This document shows, piece by piece, positions 7,107-18,896 of a stretch of DNA of 64,000 nucleotides. How positions within the stretch are numbered: position 1 is the first letter of the stretch; every line of letters starts with the position of its first letter. The notes under the pieces were generated by a model, which made no database searches, was not told the DNA's origin, and was given only the letters and a program-made list of their open reading frames with translations. The stretch is from positions 86,954 to 150,953 of the forward strand of contig JAFVTT010000001.1 of assembly GCA_017503065.1 (NCBI GenBank). Direction: 5' to 3'. The translations under genes were made by a program, and so were the position numbers. This DNA comes from Bacteroidaceae bacterium (GTDB lineage: Bacteria; Bacteroidota; Bacteroidia; Bacteroidales; Bacteroidaceae).

Positions 7107-10100
7107 TTATTTTGATGCACGCACGATGTCGGCACCACGATAATAGAACTTCAGAATGTCCTGATAGGGATGTCCCTGCTGCCCCATCACCGCAGCACCT
7201 ATCTGGCACATGCCCACACCGTGTCCCCAACCGCGACCGTTCAGGATGAAACCGGCAGGAAGATCTTCTCCGTCGTTGTAGTACGGACTTGCCTCAAAGG
7301 CACTGGACAGCAGGTGTGTTTCGCTCAGCGCACGCCTTATCTCCAGTTCCTTACCTATTGTCATCGTGTGCTCTGTGCCAACAATCTTCAGTTTGCTCAG
7401 ATGCCCGCCGGGACCGCGCTCTATGGGCACCAGTTCCGTAACCTGTCCGAAGTCGATGCCGAACCTTTCCTTTAGCAACTCTCCTATCTCCTCCTGCTTG
7501 AGGTCCACCTCCCAGTTGTAGAAGTCCGTGGTCTCCTGGTCGTAGGTGTTCAGCACCCGTGCCAGCAGTTCCTTGTCGTTGGTATTGCAGTAGGGGTCTT
7601 CTATGCTCTGCAGGTAAGGCTTGTGTATGTTTTCCCAGGCATACTGGAACTCTTCTGTCCTGCCGCCGCAACACTTTGAGAAGCGTGCGTCGCAAATCTC
7701 GCCTTCGTACATCAGCACCTCACCACGGGTGGATGCCACAGCCTCCCTGGCCTGAGCGTTGGTGGCACGTGTTATGCCCTGGTATCTCTGGCAATGGTCA
7801 TCTGCACATACGTCGAAGATGGTGTGGTCCTCGCGGTCGTGCCAGCGTACAATTTCCTTGTCGGTCTTGGTGAAGGCAAAGAAAGCCTGGTGCTTCTCTC
7901 CCAGCGACTTGCGCTTCTGTATCTGTGCCAGCAGCCAACTTCTGCTTATCACCGCCGCAGCCTTCAGGAACTCCATCGGGCAGTCGGCATTCATTTCGCT
8001 GGAGATGACGCTGGTCAGGTAGTCCTCCACCGACAGCACGTTTATGGCCACAATCTTGTCCTCGTGCACCACCAGGCGCAGTGTGCCCTGGAAGGTCTGT
8101 GCCTCCTGCCTTTCCCAATGGAACTGTATGCCTATGGTCACGTCGTGCAGGGTGAAGCTTGGTTCCGTCCCGTCCTCGTTTGTGGCAGGGCGGAAGGTAA
8201 GATTGCGGTAAAGTTGTCCGTTCCAACGAATGGAACCGTCCTCCAGCACCACTTCCTGTTCCCCGCTTATGGTCTGTCCCTTGGCGGTGTATTCTCCGTT
8301 AATGCAGAAACTGATCTTCGTGTCGCTCATCACGCCAACGGAAACTTCCGTCTCCTCGGCCATTTCGTATCCTGGCAGGGTTTCTTCGCATGGAGCGTTT
8401 TCCTCTTCCTGCTTCTTCTCCTCAGTCTTGGGTGCATCTGTCAGTGCCTCCACGATGGGCAGAATATCCTCCTCTGTCATGGTCACCTCCTTCAGTATCC
8501 CGGCAAACCATTCCGGCGTTACCTTGTGGAAGTCCTCTTCGCGTGGTGTTATCAGCAGACCGCCCATGTCCAGTGCGCCTGGCGAAACCACCAGTTTCCC
8601 TTCTCCCTCGGCGTAGTAGCAGTCCGGGCGGTGCTTCTTTCTGGGGAATATCAGCGTCACTATCTCGTCCTCCCTGCCTATGCCGCCTTCCTGGCGCCAG
8701 GCGATGAGGTTTATCCTCGGTTCGCTCTCCTCGCCGATGATAGGCAGGGCCTGATACAGTCTCTGGCACAGTATGCTGTCTGTCTCGGCAGGAAGGCTGC
8801 GTATCACGAACACGGGACATACATATCCCTCCAGTAGGAACAGACCGCAGGTGTCGCTGGTATTGCCGGCCTCGTGCATGGACACGGCATGTGCTCCGGT
8901 CAGGGGGTATATCTTACGCAGGTAGTTCTCGTATATCTTCCAGTCGCGCTCTATGGGCACTATGCCGCGTTGTCCGGCCTGCAGATGCATGTGGTCGGGG
9001 CAGGAGGCTCCGCACATGGGGCCGTTGTAGAAGACTATCTGCCCCGGCATGGTCCATGCCATGTGGCGCATGGTGCTGAAGTGCGACCAGATGGACTGCG
9101 GAGTGTGTCGCCTTGAGGGGATGGTAAAGTGCTGTGGCAGGATGGGGTAGGGGTTCACCAGTATCTGGTAGTGCTTCTCCATCTTCAGTGCATGCTGCTC
9201 CTTGGGGCGGTTGTGGTCGCACAGGAAGCAGGGGCGCTCCTGTATGTCCTTTGCGGCTATGCTTGCACCAGTGGAGACTATGCGTGCCGGATTCCACTGT
9301 ACTGCCAGTATGTTCTCGGCCAGACCTCGCTTGCCTTCCGTCTCCTCCTCCGTATTGTGGATGGTAAGTTCGCGTGTCTGCACCTTGTCCAGGTCTTCGT
9401 AACTCTTGCGTGCAAAGTCCCAGTTCTCCAGTTCGCTCTGGAAGAACTCCTCCACCTCCTCGGCGTTCACCTCGTGCTGCCACAGGGCATTCAGCAGGCA
9501 GCGTGCCTGTATCTCCTGGGTGCGCAACTGGTCCTTGTACTGGTTGTTGCGGTTTATCTTTTCCTGGCTGAGAGCCGCATCGCTGTTGCCCTCCCAACGG
9601 CGGCACAGGTACACCTCGTCGTATATGCGTCCTATGCGGTACCTGCGGCTTATCATCAGCCCCAGGGCATAGTCCTCGCCATAACTGGTGTTCGGTATCT
9701 GCAGTTCGCGCAGTACGGGGGTGTAGAAGGCTCTCGGCGCTCCCAGTCCGTTTATCCTCAGTGCATTGTTCCTGCCGTTCTGCGGAGTCCATTCCCTGTG
9801 GTCAATGAGTCCGGGGGGCAAGGTCTCCAGTTGGAAGTTGCACATCCTGTAACTGCCTATCACCATGGCGGCATTCTCCTCGAAGAACATGTCCACCATC
9901 CTTTGCAGAGTGTCCTCGCCGCTATACAGGTCGTCGCTGTCCAACTGCACCACGAAGCGTCCCACTCTCTCGTCGTGTACCGCCATGTTCCAACATCCGC
10001 CTATGCCCAGGTCGTCACGCTCCGGCACTATGTGTATCACACGCGGGTCGTGGGTGTAGCGTTCGATTATCTCCGAAGTGCCGTCCGTGGAGCCGTTGTC

Positions 10101-10904
10101 CACCACCATCAGGTTGTACGCAAAGGAGGCCTTCTGCATCAGCACGCTCTCTATGGCGTCGGCAATGGTCTTGGTACGGTTGCGTACGGGTATCACCACG
10201 GTTGCCTCCACCTGGAACTTGTCGCTGTCCTCAAACTTTATGGTGTCAAACTCGCCACCGTGCAGGTAGGCGTTTATGGCTCTGAGGTGTCTGGTGCATG
10301 CCCTTTCCAGTTCCACCTGGCGGGCACGGTTTCTGGGGTCCACATAGTCGAATTGCTTCTGTCCGGACAGGCGTGTGTCTGTCTCCACCTCCGTATATAG
10401 GAATTCCTGCACGTGCACCGGCAACTTCTCCCTTGACAGGAACAGGCGCAGGTCGTAGAGGGCGGCAAACTGATAGCGGTGCAGGTTCTCCTGCGCGATA
10501 TAGCGTTTCAGTCCCTCCGTGCTTATCAATAGCAGACTACCCATTTGGAAATCGTCCCTCACACTGCCCGTCTGGTAGTCAATCAGCGGCATTGCCTGAC
10601 GCTCTCCCGTGGGAAGTGTTATGTAGTGGTCGGCATACAGCATCAGGGCGGCATGGTCCTGTGCTATTGTCAGCATGCGGTCCAGGGCATGGTAGCCCAG
10701 TTGCAAGGTGTCGTATTTCGTGTAGAGCAGTACGTATGGTGCTGTTGCAGTTTCGGCAATGAACCTTATTGTCTTGCTGCTACCTATGCTTTCTGTCAGG
10801 TGGTATATGTTTGCAACTTGGCTCTCGGCTCTCAGGGCATTTTCCGTGGCTTGTCCCTGCTGTTCGTCGGTCCAGGCAATAAAGCAGTCTATGTATGTCT
10901 TCAT
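7107..10904 (-). CDS. fusion protein: family 2 glycosyltransferase + DUF4922 (HIT-like) + SpoIID/LytB domain
   Basis: A 1265-residue protein with no signal peptide. Residues 1-230 are an unassigned alpha/beta region. Residues 232-450 are a GT-A glycosyltransferase: [17 protein letters not shown] and the metal-binding QLDSDD at 320-325. Residues 535-830 match DUF4922, with a CFLC pair at 559/562 and a HIT-type HMHLQ at 638-642 as in GDP-galactose phosphorylase-like nucleotidyl transferases. After an acidic linker, residues 855-1263 match SpoIID/Lyt[26 protein letters not shown] and [12 protein letters not shown] near 1223-1234. SpoIID proteins act on peptidoglycan stem-stripped glycan in spore formers; the role in Bacteroidota is unclear. 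It lies upstream of aroB in the same direction. The reading frame is intact throughout, so the fusion looks real. Confidence 0.85.
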   Translation of the reverse strand: MKTYIDCFIAWTDEQQGQATENALRAESQVANIYHLTESIGSSKTIRFIAETATAPYVLLYTKYDTLQLGYHALDRMLTIAQDHAALMLYADHYITLPTGERQAMPLIDYQTGSVRDDFQMGSLLLISTEGLKRYIAQENLHRYQFAALYDLRLFLSREKLPVHVQEFLYTEVETDTRLSGQKQFDYVDPRNRARQVELERACTRHLRAINAYLHGGEFDTIKFEDSDKFQVEATVVIPVRNRTKTIADAIESVLMQKASFAYNLMVVDNGSTDGTSEIIERYTHDPRVIHIVPERDDLGIGGCWNMAVHDERVGRFVVQLDSDDLYSGEDTLQRMVDMFFEENAAMVIGSYRMCNFQLETLPPGLIDHREWTPQNGRNNALRINGLGAPRAFYTPVLRELQIPNTSYGEDYALGLMISRRYRIGRIYDEVYLCRRWEGNSDAALSQEKINRNNQYKDQLRTQEIQARCLLNALWQHEVNAEEVEEFFQSELENWDFARKSYEDLDKVQTRELTIHNTEEETEGKRGLAENILAVQWNPARIVSTGASIAAKDIQERPCFLCDHNRPKEQHALKMEKHYQILVNPYPILPQHFTIPSRRHTPQSIWSHFSTMRHMAWTMPGQIVFYNGPMCGASCPDHMHLQAGQRGIVPIERDWKIYENYLRKIYPLTGAHAVSMHEAGNTSDTCGLFLLEGYVCPVFVIRSLPAETDSILCQRLYQALPIIGEESEPRINLIAWRQEGGIGREDEIVTLIFPRKKHRPDCYYAEGEGKLVVSPGALDMGGLLITPREEDFHKVTPEWFAGILKEVTMTEEDILPIVEALTDAPKTEEKKQEEENAPCEETLPGYEMAEETEVSVGVMSDTKISFCINGEYTAKGQTISGEQEVVLEDGSIRWNGQLYRNLTFRPATNEDGTEPSFTLHDVTIGIQFHWERQEAQTFQGTLRLVVHEDKIVAINVLSVEDYLTSVISSEMNADCPMEFLKAAAVISRSWLLAQIQKRKSLGEKHQAFFAFTKTDKEIVRWHDREDHTIFDVCADDHCQRYQGITRATNAQAREAVASTRGEVLMYEGEICDARFSKCCGGRTEEFQYAWENIHKPYLQSIEDPYCNTNDKELLARVLNTYDQETTDFYNWEVDLKQEEIGELLKERFGIDFGQVTELVPIERGPGGHLSKLKIVGTEHTMTIGKELEIRRALSETHLLSSAFEASPYYNDGEDLPAGFILNGRGWGHGVGMCQIGAAVMGQQGHPYQDILKFYYRGADIVRASK

Positions 10905-10924
10905 ATTCTGTGTGTAGTTTTGTG

Positions 10925-10932
10925 CAAATATA
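10925..10932 (-). promoter_or_regulatory. -7 element (TATATTTG) for the fusion gene
   Basis: On the minus strand TATATTTG lies 20 bp before the ATG at 10904. No good TTTG is seen at the expected upstream distance. Confidence 0.4.
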
Positions 10933-10995
10933 CATAAAATATGTGTAAAAGAGAAGTAAAGTATTCGTTTTCGGATGTAACAGTCATGTTTCGCA

Positions 10996-11025
10996 TTGTC
11001 ATTCTTGCGGTTTTAGTTAAATTTG
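10996..11025 (+). promoter_or_regulatory. Bacteroidota promoter immediately before the 11030 start
   Basis: TTG (10996-10998), a 19-bp spacer and TAAATTTG (11018-11025). The ATG is only four bases beyond the -7 element, so the transcript is likely leaderless or nearly so. Confidence 0.6.
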
Positions 11026-11029
11026 CACC

Positions 11030-11908
11030 ATGAAACTGCACATATTCAATCCCGAGAACGATATGGCACTGGCTAGCGGCTCGCCGGGATATACTCCTCC
11101 GGCTAATATCCGTGCCTATCGCAGGCGTCATTGGGAACTGCCCAGACAGTGGGCGGCTCCCGAGGATATCGTATGGGATGGCGAGAGCAGTTTGGCACAT
11201 CTGTTCGCTAATGATGTTGATGCTCCCGAGATATGTCCCTGGGGATGGTCTCCCGCCTTGGTGCATGAACTGGAACTTGCAGGAGTGCCCCGCCATCGCA
11301 TGCCTGACAGGGAATGGCTCGAGAAATTGCGCCGTCTTTCCGGTCGAGGGAGCACGGTGGCGGTGCAACGTGTTCTTGGCATCGATGCAACGTGTTGCGA
11401 GAGCCTTGACGACGTGTTGTCATGCCTCTCGCAATGGGGCGCGATTGTCATGAAGTCGCCGTGGAGCAGCAGTGGCAAGGGCTTGATGCTGATGGACAAC
11501 CCCAACTGGCAGGGATGGGTCAGGCGCATCATGCGTCAGCAGGGCAGTGTTGTGGTGGAAAGATTGTTGCAGAGACGTCAGGACTTTGCCATGGAGTTCT
11601 GGATGAAGGATGGCAGGGCTGAATACATTGGCCTGAACCTTTTCTTCACAGACGCCCGTGGGCATTTCATCGAAAACATAAAGGGGTCGGAACAGGAAAA
11701 GGAGGCCATGCTTCTTTCGCAGCTGGACAATCCCGAGTCCCTTGCCGGCATACGCAGGTGGTATCTGGAGCGCCTTCCCCTGATGGCCCCGTGGTATTCC
11801 GGGCCTGTCGGTGTGGACATGCTTGTCACGTCTGGTGGCCGTCTTCATCCATGCGTGGAAATAAATTGGCGCATGACTATGGGTATGGCCGCGGTGCTTG
11901 GGCAATAA
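11030..11908 (+). CDS. ATP-grasp-like protein of unknown substrate
   Basis: A 292-residue soluble protein that opens with MKLHIFNPENDMALASG, a pattern I associate with an uncharacterised Bacteroidales family. The middle holds IVMKSPWSSSGKGL, the glycine-rich ATP-grasp loop, followed by VVVERLL. The C-terminal part has FFTDARGHFIEN and GPVGVDMLV...PCVEINWRMTMG, resembling the metal-binding E-x-N end of ATP-grasp ligases. This suggests an ATP-dependent carboxylate-amine ligation, but no partner gene names the substrate. It has its own promoter and is divergent from the large fusion gene. Confidence 0.65.
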   Translation: MKLHIFNPENDMALASGSPGYTPPANIRAYRRRHWELPRQWAAPEDIVWDGESSLAHLFANDVDAPEICPWGWSPALVHELELAGVPRHRMPDREWLEKLRRLSGRGSTVAVQRVLGIDATCCESLDDVLSCLSQWGAIVMKSPWSSSGKGLMLMDNPNWQGWVRRIMRQQGSVVVERLLQRRQDFAMEFWMKDGRAEYIGLNLFFTDARGHFIENIKGSEQEKEAMLLSQLDNPESLAGIRRWYLERLPLMAPWYSGPVGVDMLVTSGGRLHPCVEINWRMTMGMAAVLGQ

Positions 11909-11935
11909 AAAAGGAGGCAGTTCACTCTGCCTCCT
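11905..11935 (-). terminator. intrinsic terminator for the alpha-galactosidase gene
   Basis: Arms AGGAGGCAG (11912-11920) and CTGCCTCCT (11927-11935) surround a 6-nt loop. On the minus strand the hairpin is followed by TTTTTTATTG, a good U tract. It may also serve the convergent gene ending at 11908. Confidence 0.75.
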
Positions 11936-11954
11936 GCAATTCTGGTTTCTCTTT

Positions 11955-12003
11955 AATCCCAACCGGTCATTAGTGCATAACAGTCTAATGACCGGTTTGG
12001 GTT
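11955..12003. repeat. dispersed hairpin element, copy 1
   Basis: Arms at 11955-11973 and 11985-12003 (core ACCGGTCATTAG / CTAATGACCGGT) enclose an 11-nt loop. It overlaps the stop codon of the alpha-galactosidase by two bases. The loop and arms match a second copy at 42669-42718 with base changes that keep the pairing. Confidence 0.75.
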
Positions 12004-14236
12004 AAAATCTTACCTTCAGGTATCTGCATCCATGCAATGGAATTGTACATTTGAGTTCGTCGGCTGAGAGGTTTTTCTGGCGCCATACGTCGCGAATGAC
12101 CTTAGCAGGCACCTTTATGGGAATGAGAGCTTTCATGTCTACTTGATGGTCCTTTTCGCCTACGTTGAAGATACCTACTGCTATGCTTCCGTCTGCTAAC
12201 GGACGACTCCAAACCTCAATGTCTCCATCTTTAAGAACGCGGTCGGCCTGCTTGCCCAACATGTCTTGGTTGATGGCGTTCACCTCGTTGTTGCAAAGTA
12301 GGTTCAAGGTAAAGTCGTCCATTTGGGCGATGTCACACCCAATGAGCATATTAGAGGCCAGAATTGTCCATAGGGTTATGTGCGTATATTGCTCGTCTGG
12401 TGTCAGACGTGTCTCACGCAGATTAGTTCCCCATCCCACCTTTCCGACAACCAGCATATCCGGGTCGTTCCAGTGGCCCACTGACGAGTATTTGGATTTT
12501 CCTTCTTGTAGACGGAACCCCACATGGTATATGGACTTCCATGTATCGCTGATATCCGGAGCCGTACGCCAGCTATTGCCGTCGCAATAGATTCCCCACA
12601 GATGCACCTGTGTCCCTCCCAAAGGACCGAGGCTGTAGAAGATATCACGAGGCTGCTCGCGCAGGTACTTCTGCATCAGCAGGTAGGGACGCACACAACT
12701 TGGGAAGCCCCAGTCGTTATCCTGTACTCGTACATTTTCGTATGTACACCAGTCGTATTTCAGATAGTCTACGCCCCACTTATTATACACTTCTGCGTCT
12801 TGTTTCTCGTGTCCAAGGCTTCCAAGGTAGTTGCCGCATGTTTTTGCACCAGGAGAACTGTAGATGCCGAACTTAAGACCGCGCTCGTGGAGCCAGTCCA
12901 CAAGTCCTTTCATTGAGGGAAACTTTTCGTTTGCCTCGATTGTGCCGTCGGGATTACGCTCGCGAGCTTCCCAACCATCGTCGATATTGATGTATCCATA
13001 GCCATGGTCGGCCAGACCTTTGTCAATAAGTGCCTGTGCTGAGGCCATAACCTTCTCCTGCGAAACACTCAATCCCCAGCAGTTCCATGAGTTCCAGCCC
13101 ATGGGCGGGGTCTGTCCTATCATGTTTTCGCCAACTTTCAGTGCAAATTCTTGGGATACCTTCCCCTTGGCATTCTCGGCAGTAACGTTGAAGGTATGCG
13201 TGCCGGCCTTGTCTATCTTTCCGCTCAGCACACCATCGCTTTCAGTTAGTTGCAAACCTTCTGGCAGTTTGTCACATGTAAACTTCATGGGACGCTCGCC
13301 AGATACGGGGAAACGATAGATGATTGGGGAACCTGGGCGTACACCGAATACCGGAGCTCCGTTGAACCGTGGAGTGGCCGGGGAGGGAGGTGTCAGGACG
13401 TACTTCAACTGCTTGTTTTCTATGAGCACCTTCCCTGTGTTGTCATCTGTGTAGATTGCCGACAAATGGTACATTTTGTCCATGCTGTAGGGCACAGTCA
13501 CGTTCACGGGCTTGTTACGCTTCACAATTACCTTTTTGGAAATAGACTTTACTACAGCTCCAGTCTCGCGGTCAGTGATGGTGATTTGTAGTTTTCCACT
13601 GGTAGATGTTGCGTACTCGTTGTTAATCTCCACGTCGTAATGATAGTTCCCCACATTTGTGTCGGTAAGGCGCATGGAGAGGCCGTCAGCAGCTTTGGGG
13701 CAGAAAATATTCAAGGGGTTGCTGTGTAAACCTCCGGAACCACCCCGATTATAGACACGTATGGCAATAACATTATCCTCGCCCCAACGGATTCCGCCCT
13801 TCTTGGCATCTACGGTGTAGTTGCGCTCGTTTTGGTGTGCAGAGAAATAACCCGATTCGTTTGAGGGCATGCGGCCTGTCGCGCCAATCAGTTTGCCGTT
13901 CATGTAGCATTCGTCCGCGTCGTCTGCCTTTGGAATATTGAATATGACAACATTCTGTTGGTCGGCACCGTCCAACAGACTCTTGGGTATATTAACATGA
14001 ATACGGTACCATGCGCATGCATTGTTGTTGAGGGGAAAGCCCTGTTCGTTCCAATACTTCGTCATGTCAATATTACTCCATGAGGAGTCATCCATATCTG
14101 GATTAGCCCAACTCACATCGTCGCCTTGCTTGAAAAGAGCCTTGCTGATGCTGAGTTCTTTGAAAGATTTGGCCTCTTGTGCGTTTACCTGTAGTCCTAT
14201 TACAGTCAATAGTGCAATAAACAATAGTTTCTTCAT
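12002..14236 (-). CDS. exported alpha-galactosidase, glycoside hydrolase family 27
   Basis: A 744-residue protein with a signal peptide (MKKLLFIALLTVIGLQVNAQ). Residues 25-180 form a galactose-binding-like sandwich (SWSNIDMTKYWNEQG, ACAWYRIHVNIP), about 290-370 an Ig-like putative module, and about 376-744 the GH27 barrel (TPPMGWNSWNCWG, INIDDGW). YLKYDWC places the catalytic nucleophile at Asp495, and WRTAPD with the R-x3-D spacing of human alpha-galactosidase A places the acid/base at Asp561. It should remove terminal alpha-linked galactose in the periplasm or at the surface. It stands alone, without susC/susD. Codon use is somewhat more AT-rich than in aroB or ftsH, hinting at independent acquisition. 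Confidence 0.93.
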   Translation of the reverse strand: MKKLLFIALLTVIGLQVNAQEAKSFKELSISKALFKQGDDVSWANPDMDDSSWSNIDMTKYWNEQGFPLNNNACAWYRIHVNIPKSLLDGADQQNVVIFNIPKADDADECYMNGKLIGATGRMPSNESGYFSAHQNERNYTVDAKKGGIRWGEDNVIAIRVYNRGGSGGLHSNPLNIFCPKAADGLSMRLTDTNVGNYHYDVEINNEYATSTSGKLQITITDRETGAVVKSISKKVIVKRNKPVNVTVPYSMDKMYHLSAIYTDDNTGKVLIENKQLKYVLTPPSPATPRFNGAPVFGVRPGSPIIYRFPVSGERPMKFTCDKLPEGLQLTESDGVLSGKIDKAGTHTFNVTAENAKGKVSQEFALKVGENMIGQTPPMGWNSWNCWGLSVSQEKVMASAQALIDKGLADHGYGYINIDDGWEARERNPDGTIEANEKFPSMKGLVDWLHERGLKFGIYSSPGAKTCGNYLGSLGHEKQDAEVYNKWGVDYLKYDWCTYENVRVQDNDWGFPSCVRPYLLMQKYLREQPRDIFYSLGPLGGTQVHLWGIYCDGNSWRTAPDISDTWKSIYHVGFRLQEGKSKYSSVGHWNDPDMLVVGKVGWGTNLRETRLTPDEQYTHITLWTILASNMLIGCDIAQMDDFTLNLLCNNEVNAINQDMLGKQADRVLKDGDIEVWSRPLADGSIAVGIFNVGEKDHQVDMKALIPIKVPAKVIRDVWRQKNLSADELKCTIPLHGCRYLKVRF

Positions 14237-14280
14237 GGTTGTTTATTGAGAGGTTCCTAAAAATATTTGTGCATTAGAGG

Positions 14281-14301
14281 GTAGCCGATTTGGGTTTGAA
14301 T
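14281..14301. repeat. half copy of the AACCCAAATCGG hairpin element
   Basis: The complement reads CAAACCCAAATCGGCTAC, matching the left arm of the element at 42669-42718, but no pairing right arm is present. It lies in the leader of the alpha-galactosidase gene. Confidence 0.4.
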
Positions 14302-14352
14302 TACCGTAATGCATCTTTGTTTTTGGTACAATATGACTTTTAACCGCAGCAA

Positions 14353-14383
14353 GGATAAAAGAGAGGGCGCGTGCACCCTCTCT
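14353..14383 (-). terminator. intrinsic terminator of the aquaporin gene
   Basis: Arms AGAGAGGG (14360-14367) and CCCTCTCT (14376-14383) enclose an 8-nt loop. On the minus strand it runs into TTTTATCC, 26 bp after the aquaporin stop. Confidence 0.75.
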
Positions 14384-14409
14384 AAAAAGTTCTTCGGTTT
14401 GTATGTGGA

Positions 14410-15069
14410 TTATTCCTTGCCGATAATCTTCCATACAGCAGCGCTTAGAGCGGCACCGATGAAGGGACCTACGATGAACACCCACAACTGGCTCAGAGCC
14501 TTGCCGCCCTCAAAAACGGCAGGTGCAATGCTGCGTGCGGGGTTTACTGATGTGCCGGTGTAGTGGATGCCGACCAGGTGAATAAGGATCAGTGACAGGC
14601 CTATCGCCAGACCTGCGAAGTTTCCTGCGCCTTTCTTGGCATCGGTAGTGCCTAGCACCACCAGCACGAAGATGAAGGTCAGTATGATTTCAGCAATCAG
14701 TCCGTTCACCACGTCACCGGAGCAGGCGTTGGCGCCTGTGGTTGTGCCACCTGGTGTCAGGCCGGAAACTAAGGCAAACAACAGGGCGGAACCGATGAAA
14801 GCACCAATAACCTGGAATATCACGTACATGGCTGCATCCTTGCCACTGATGCGGCCGGTCAGCAGGCAACCCAGGGTGATTGCTGGATTTATGTGGCATC
14901 CGCTAATGCCACCAATAGTGTAGGCCATTGCCACTACGGCCAGACCAAAGGCGATTGCTGTGCCGACAACAGAAGCGGTGTCCGCTCCACAATTAAGACT
15001 AACGGCAGTGCCGCAACCCATCAGTACCAATACCATTGTACCGATCATCTCTGCTAAATACTTTTTCAT
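14410..15069 (-). CDS. aqpZ: aquaporin Z-type water channel (MIP family)
   Basis: A 219-residue inner membrane protein with six transmembrane helices and the two half-helix NPA motifs of the family: SGCHINPAITLG near residue 57 and GTSVNPARSIAPA near residue 173. The selectivity-filter positions look AqpZ-like and not glycerol-facilitator-like (the short 219-residue length and NPARS fit), but this is a judgement from motif appearance. It is a single-gene unit with a consensus promoter and its own terminator. Confidence 0.9.
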   Translation of the reverse strand: MKKYLAEMIGTMVLVLMGCGTAVSLNCGADTASVVGTAIAFGLAVVAMAYTIGGISGCHINPAITLGCLLTGRISGKDAAMYVIFQVIGAFIGSALLFALVSGLTPGGTTTGANACSGDVVNGLIAEIILTFIFVLVVLGTTDAKKGAGNFAGLAIGLSLILIHLVGIHYTGTSVNPARSIAPAVFEGGKALSQLWVFIVGPFIGAALSAAVWKIIGKE

Positions 15070-15103
15070 ACTCTATAGGGGGTTATGAGTTGGAAATTGC
15101 ATC

Positions 15104-15134
15104 CAAATATATGCATTATGGTTTATATGGCAAA
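15104..15134 (-). promoter_or_regulatory. Bacteroidota promoter for aqpZ
   Basis: On the minus strand TTTG (15131-15134), a 19-bp spacer and TATATTTG (15104-15111), about 35 bp before the start codon. Confidence 0.65.
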
Positions 15135-15189
15135 GAAATGGGAGGGCAAATGTATGTTATTGTGTCGTTTTTCTGGAAAAAAGGTTAAT

Positions 15190-15227
15190 GCAAAAATAAA
15201 AAGGACTCTTCTGTTGAAGAATCCTTT
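15190..15227 (-). terminator. intrinsic terminator downstream of tRNA-Gln
   Basis: On the minus strand AAAGGATTCTTC and GAAGAGTCCTTT pair around a 4-nt loop (15200-15227, one mismatch) and are followed by TTATTTTTG. It starts 9 nt after the tRNA. Confidence 0.75.
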
Positions 15228-15235
15228 CGTTTTTG

Positions 15236-15306
15236 TTGGGCTACCCGGACTCGAACCAGGAAAGGCAGGACCAGAATCTGCAGTGTTACCATTACACCAT
15301 AGCCCA
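15236..15306 (-). tRNA. tRNA-Gln (anticodon CTG)
   Basis: The 71-nt minus-strand sequence folds as a cloverleaf: acceptor TGGGCTA/TAGCCCA with discriminator A, D-arm GTGTAATGGTAACAC, anticodon loop TTCTGGT with anticodon CTG reading CAG, and T-arm CCTGGTTCGAGTCCGGG. CCA is not encoded. The base pair next to the anticodon loop is an A-C mismatch, which lowers certainty on loop edges but not on identity. Confidence 0.9.
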
Positions 15307-15445
15307 ATCAAAGTGCTTTGTCAAGATGAACGCGTGTTCGTGTGCGCTGTTTCTTGTTTGCGAGTGCAAAGGTAAGGTGTTTTTCTGACATGACCAAACA
15401 TTTTCGTGAAAAAAAGTAAAAAAAAGTGCCAAAACGAGGCGATTC

Positions 15446-15477
15446 TTTGCTCACGACCTCTAAAAGTCGTACCTTTG
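15446..15477 (+). promoter_or_regulatory. Bacteroidota promoter for the rsfS-ftsH-cdsA unit
   Basis: TTTG (15446-15449), a 20-bp spacer and TACCTTTG (15470-15477), 22 bp before the rsfS start. Confidence 0.7.
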
Positions 15478-15499
15478 AGGCTCAAATATAATATATATA

Positions 15500-17847
<2,348 letters not shown>

Positions 17848-17849
17848 AA

Positions 17850-17920
17850 TAGATGCTATAGAAATTATAGACTCTATAGATCCTATATCCCCTAATCCCT
17901 AACCCCAAACACCCCATTCC
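17850..17920 (+). repeat. CTATAGA-type ladder and C-rich leader before cdsA
   Basis: Degenerate units (GATGCTATAGAAATTATAG, CTCTATAGATCCTATA) lead into a C-rich stretch (CCCCTAATCCCTAACCCC) that ends near the cdsA start, as in the other ladder loci. Confidence 0.5.
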
Positions 17921-17924
17921 AATC

Positions 17925-18791
17925 GTGAAAAATCTTATCCTACGTACCATCACCGGCGCGGCCTTTGTGGCAGTACTCGTAGGCTCCATTGTCTACAGCC
18001 CGTTCACCTTCGGCGCACTGTTTGCCATCGTGTCAGCACTCTCCACGCTGGAGTTCTGCAGAATTGTGAACAAGCAGGAAGGTGTGAACACCAATCCCTT
18101 TATATGTGTGCTGTCCAGCATACTCCTGTACTTCGCTTTCTTTGCGTACAGTTGCGGTTATGCCAACGCCATGCTTATTATCCCCTCATCGGTGTTCCTG
18201 CCCTATCTGGTGACAATAGTGTACCTGCTGGTCAGCCATCTCTATTCTGACAGACAGAGCGCACTTGTTTCATGGGCCTACACCATGATGTCCCAGGTGT
18301 ATGTGGCTCTGCCCTTTGCCCTGCTAAATTGCGTGGCCTTTGTTCCATATCCCATGGGTCCGTTGGGCACGGCCTATGTCTACATGTATCCTCTGGCTGT
18401 GTTCCTGTTCCTTTGGAGCAGTGACACCGGTGCATATTGCGTCGGTTCTCTTCTGGGCAAGAAGATACCCTATCGTCTGTTCCCCAGCATTTCTCCCAAC
18501 AAGTCATGGATAGGCAGTATAGGCGGAACCCTGCTCGCCGTAGGCGTGGGTGCAATCATTGCACGTTACGAACCCTCTCTCACCCTTCTTCAGTGGATGG
18601 GTTTTGGTCTCCTTGTTGCAATCTTCGGCACATGGGGTGACTTGGTGGAGAGCCAGATCAAGCGTCAACTTGGCATCAAGGACAGTGGTAACGTGCTGCC
18701 GGGTCATGGCGGTTTCCTGGACCGTTTCGACAGCAGTCTGCTTGCCATCCCTGCCTCATTGGTGTATATTTACACCATTTGGAGCATGTAG
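17925..18791 (+). CDS. cdsA: phosphatidate cytidylyltransferase
   Basis: A 288-residue inner membrane enzyme that makes CDP-diacylglycerol from phosphatidate and CTP, the branch point of phospholipid synthesis. It has about eight transmembrane segments and the CDS signature SQIKRQLGIKDSGNVLPGHGG followed by FLDRFD near residues 244-271. The start is GTG at 17925, giving MKNLILRTITGA. It follows ftsH by 77 bp, the usual order in Bacteroidales. Confidence 0.93.
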   Translation: MKNLILRTITGAAFVAVLVGSIVYSPFTFGALFAIVSALSTLEFCRIVNKQEGVNTNPFICVLSSILLYFAFFAYSCGYANAMLIIPSSVFLPYLVTIVYLLVSHLYSDRQSALVSWAYTMMSQVYVALPFALLNCVAFVPYPMGPLGTAYVYMYPLAVFLFLWSSDTGAYCVGSLLGKKIPYRLFPSISPNKSWIGSIGGTLLAVGVGAIIARYEPSLTLLQWMGFGLLVAIFGTWGDLVESQIKRQLGIKDSGNVLPGHGGFLDRFDSSLLAIPASLVYIYTIWSM

Positions 18792-18896
18792 CGCTAAGCT
18801 TGTCGTGATATGTTACTTGGTATGTTTGCAGACTTCGTCACGACGGCTGGCGCGGTGAGAACGAGGAACGTTTAACGATGACTGCTTTCGCTTAAC

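Noticed and set aside
9129..10400. 423-codon plus-strand frame opposite the large fusion gene
   Set aside because: Antisense shadow without a domain; the fusion protein has clear motifs over the same bases.
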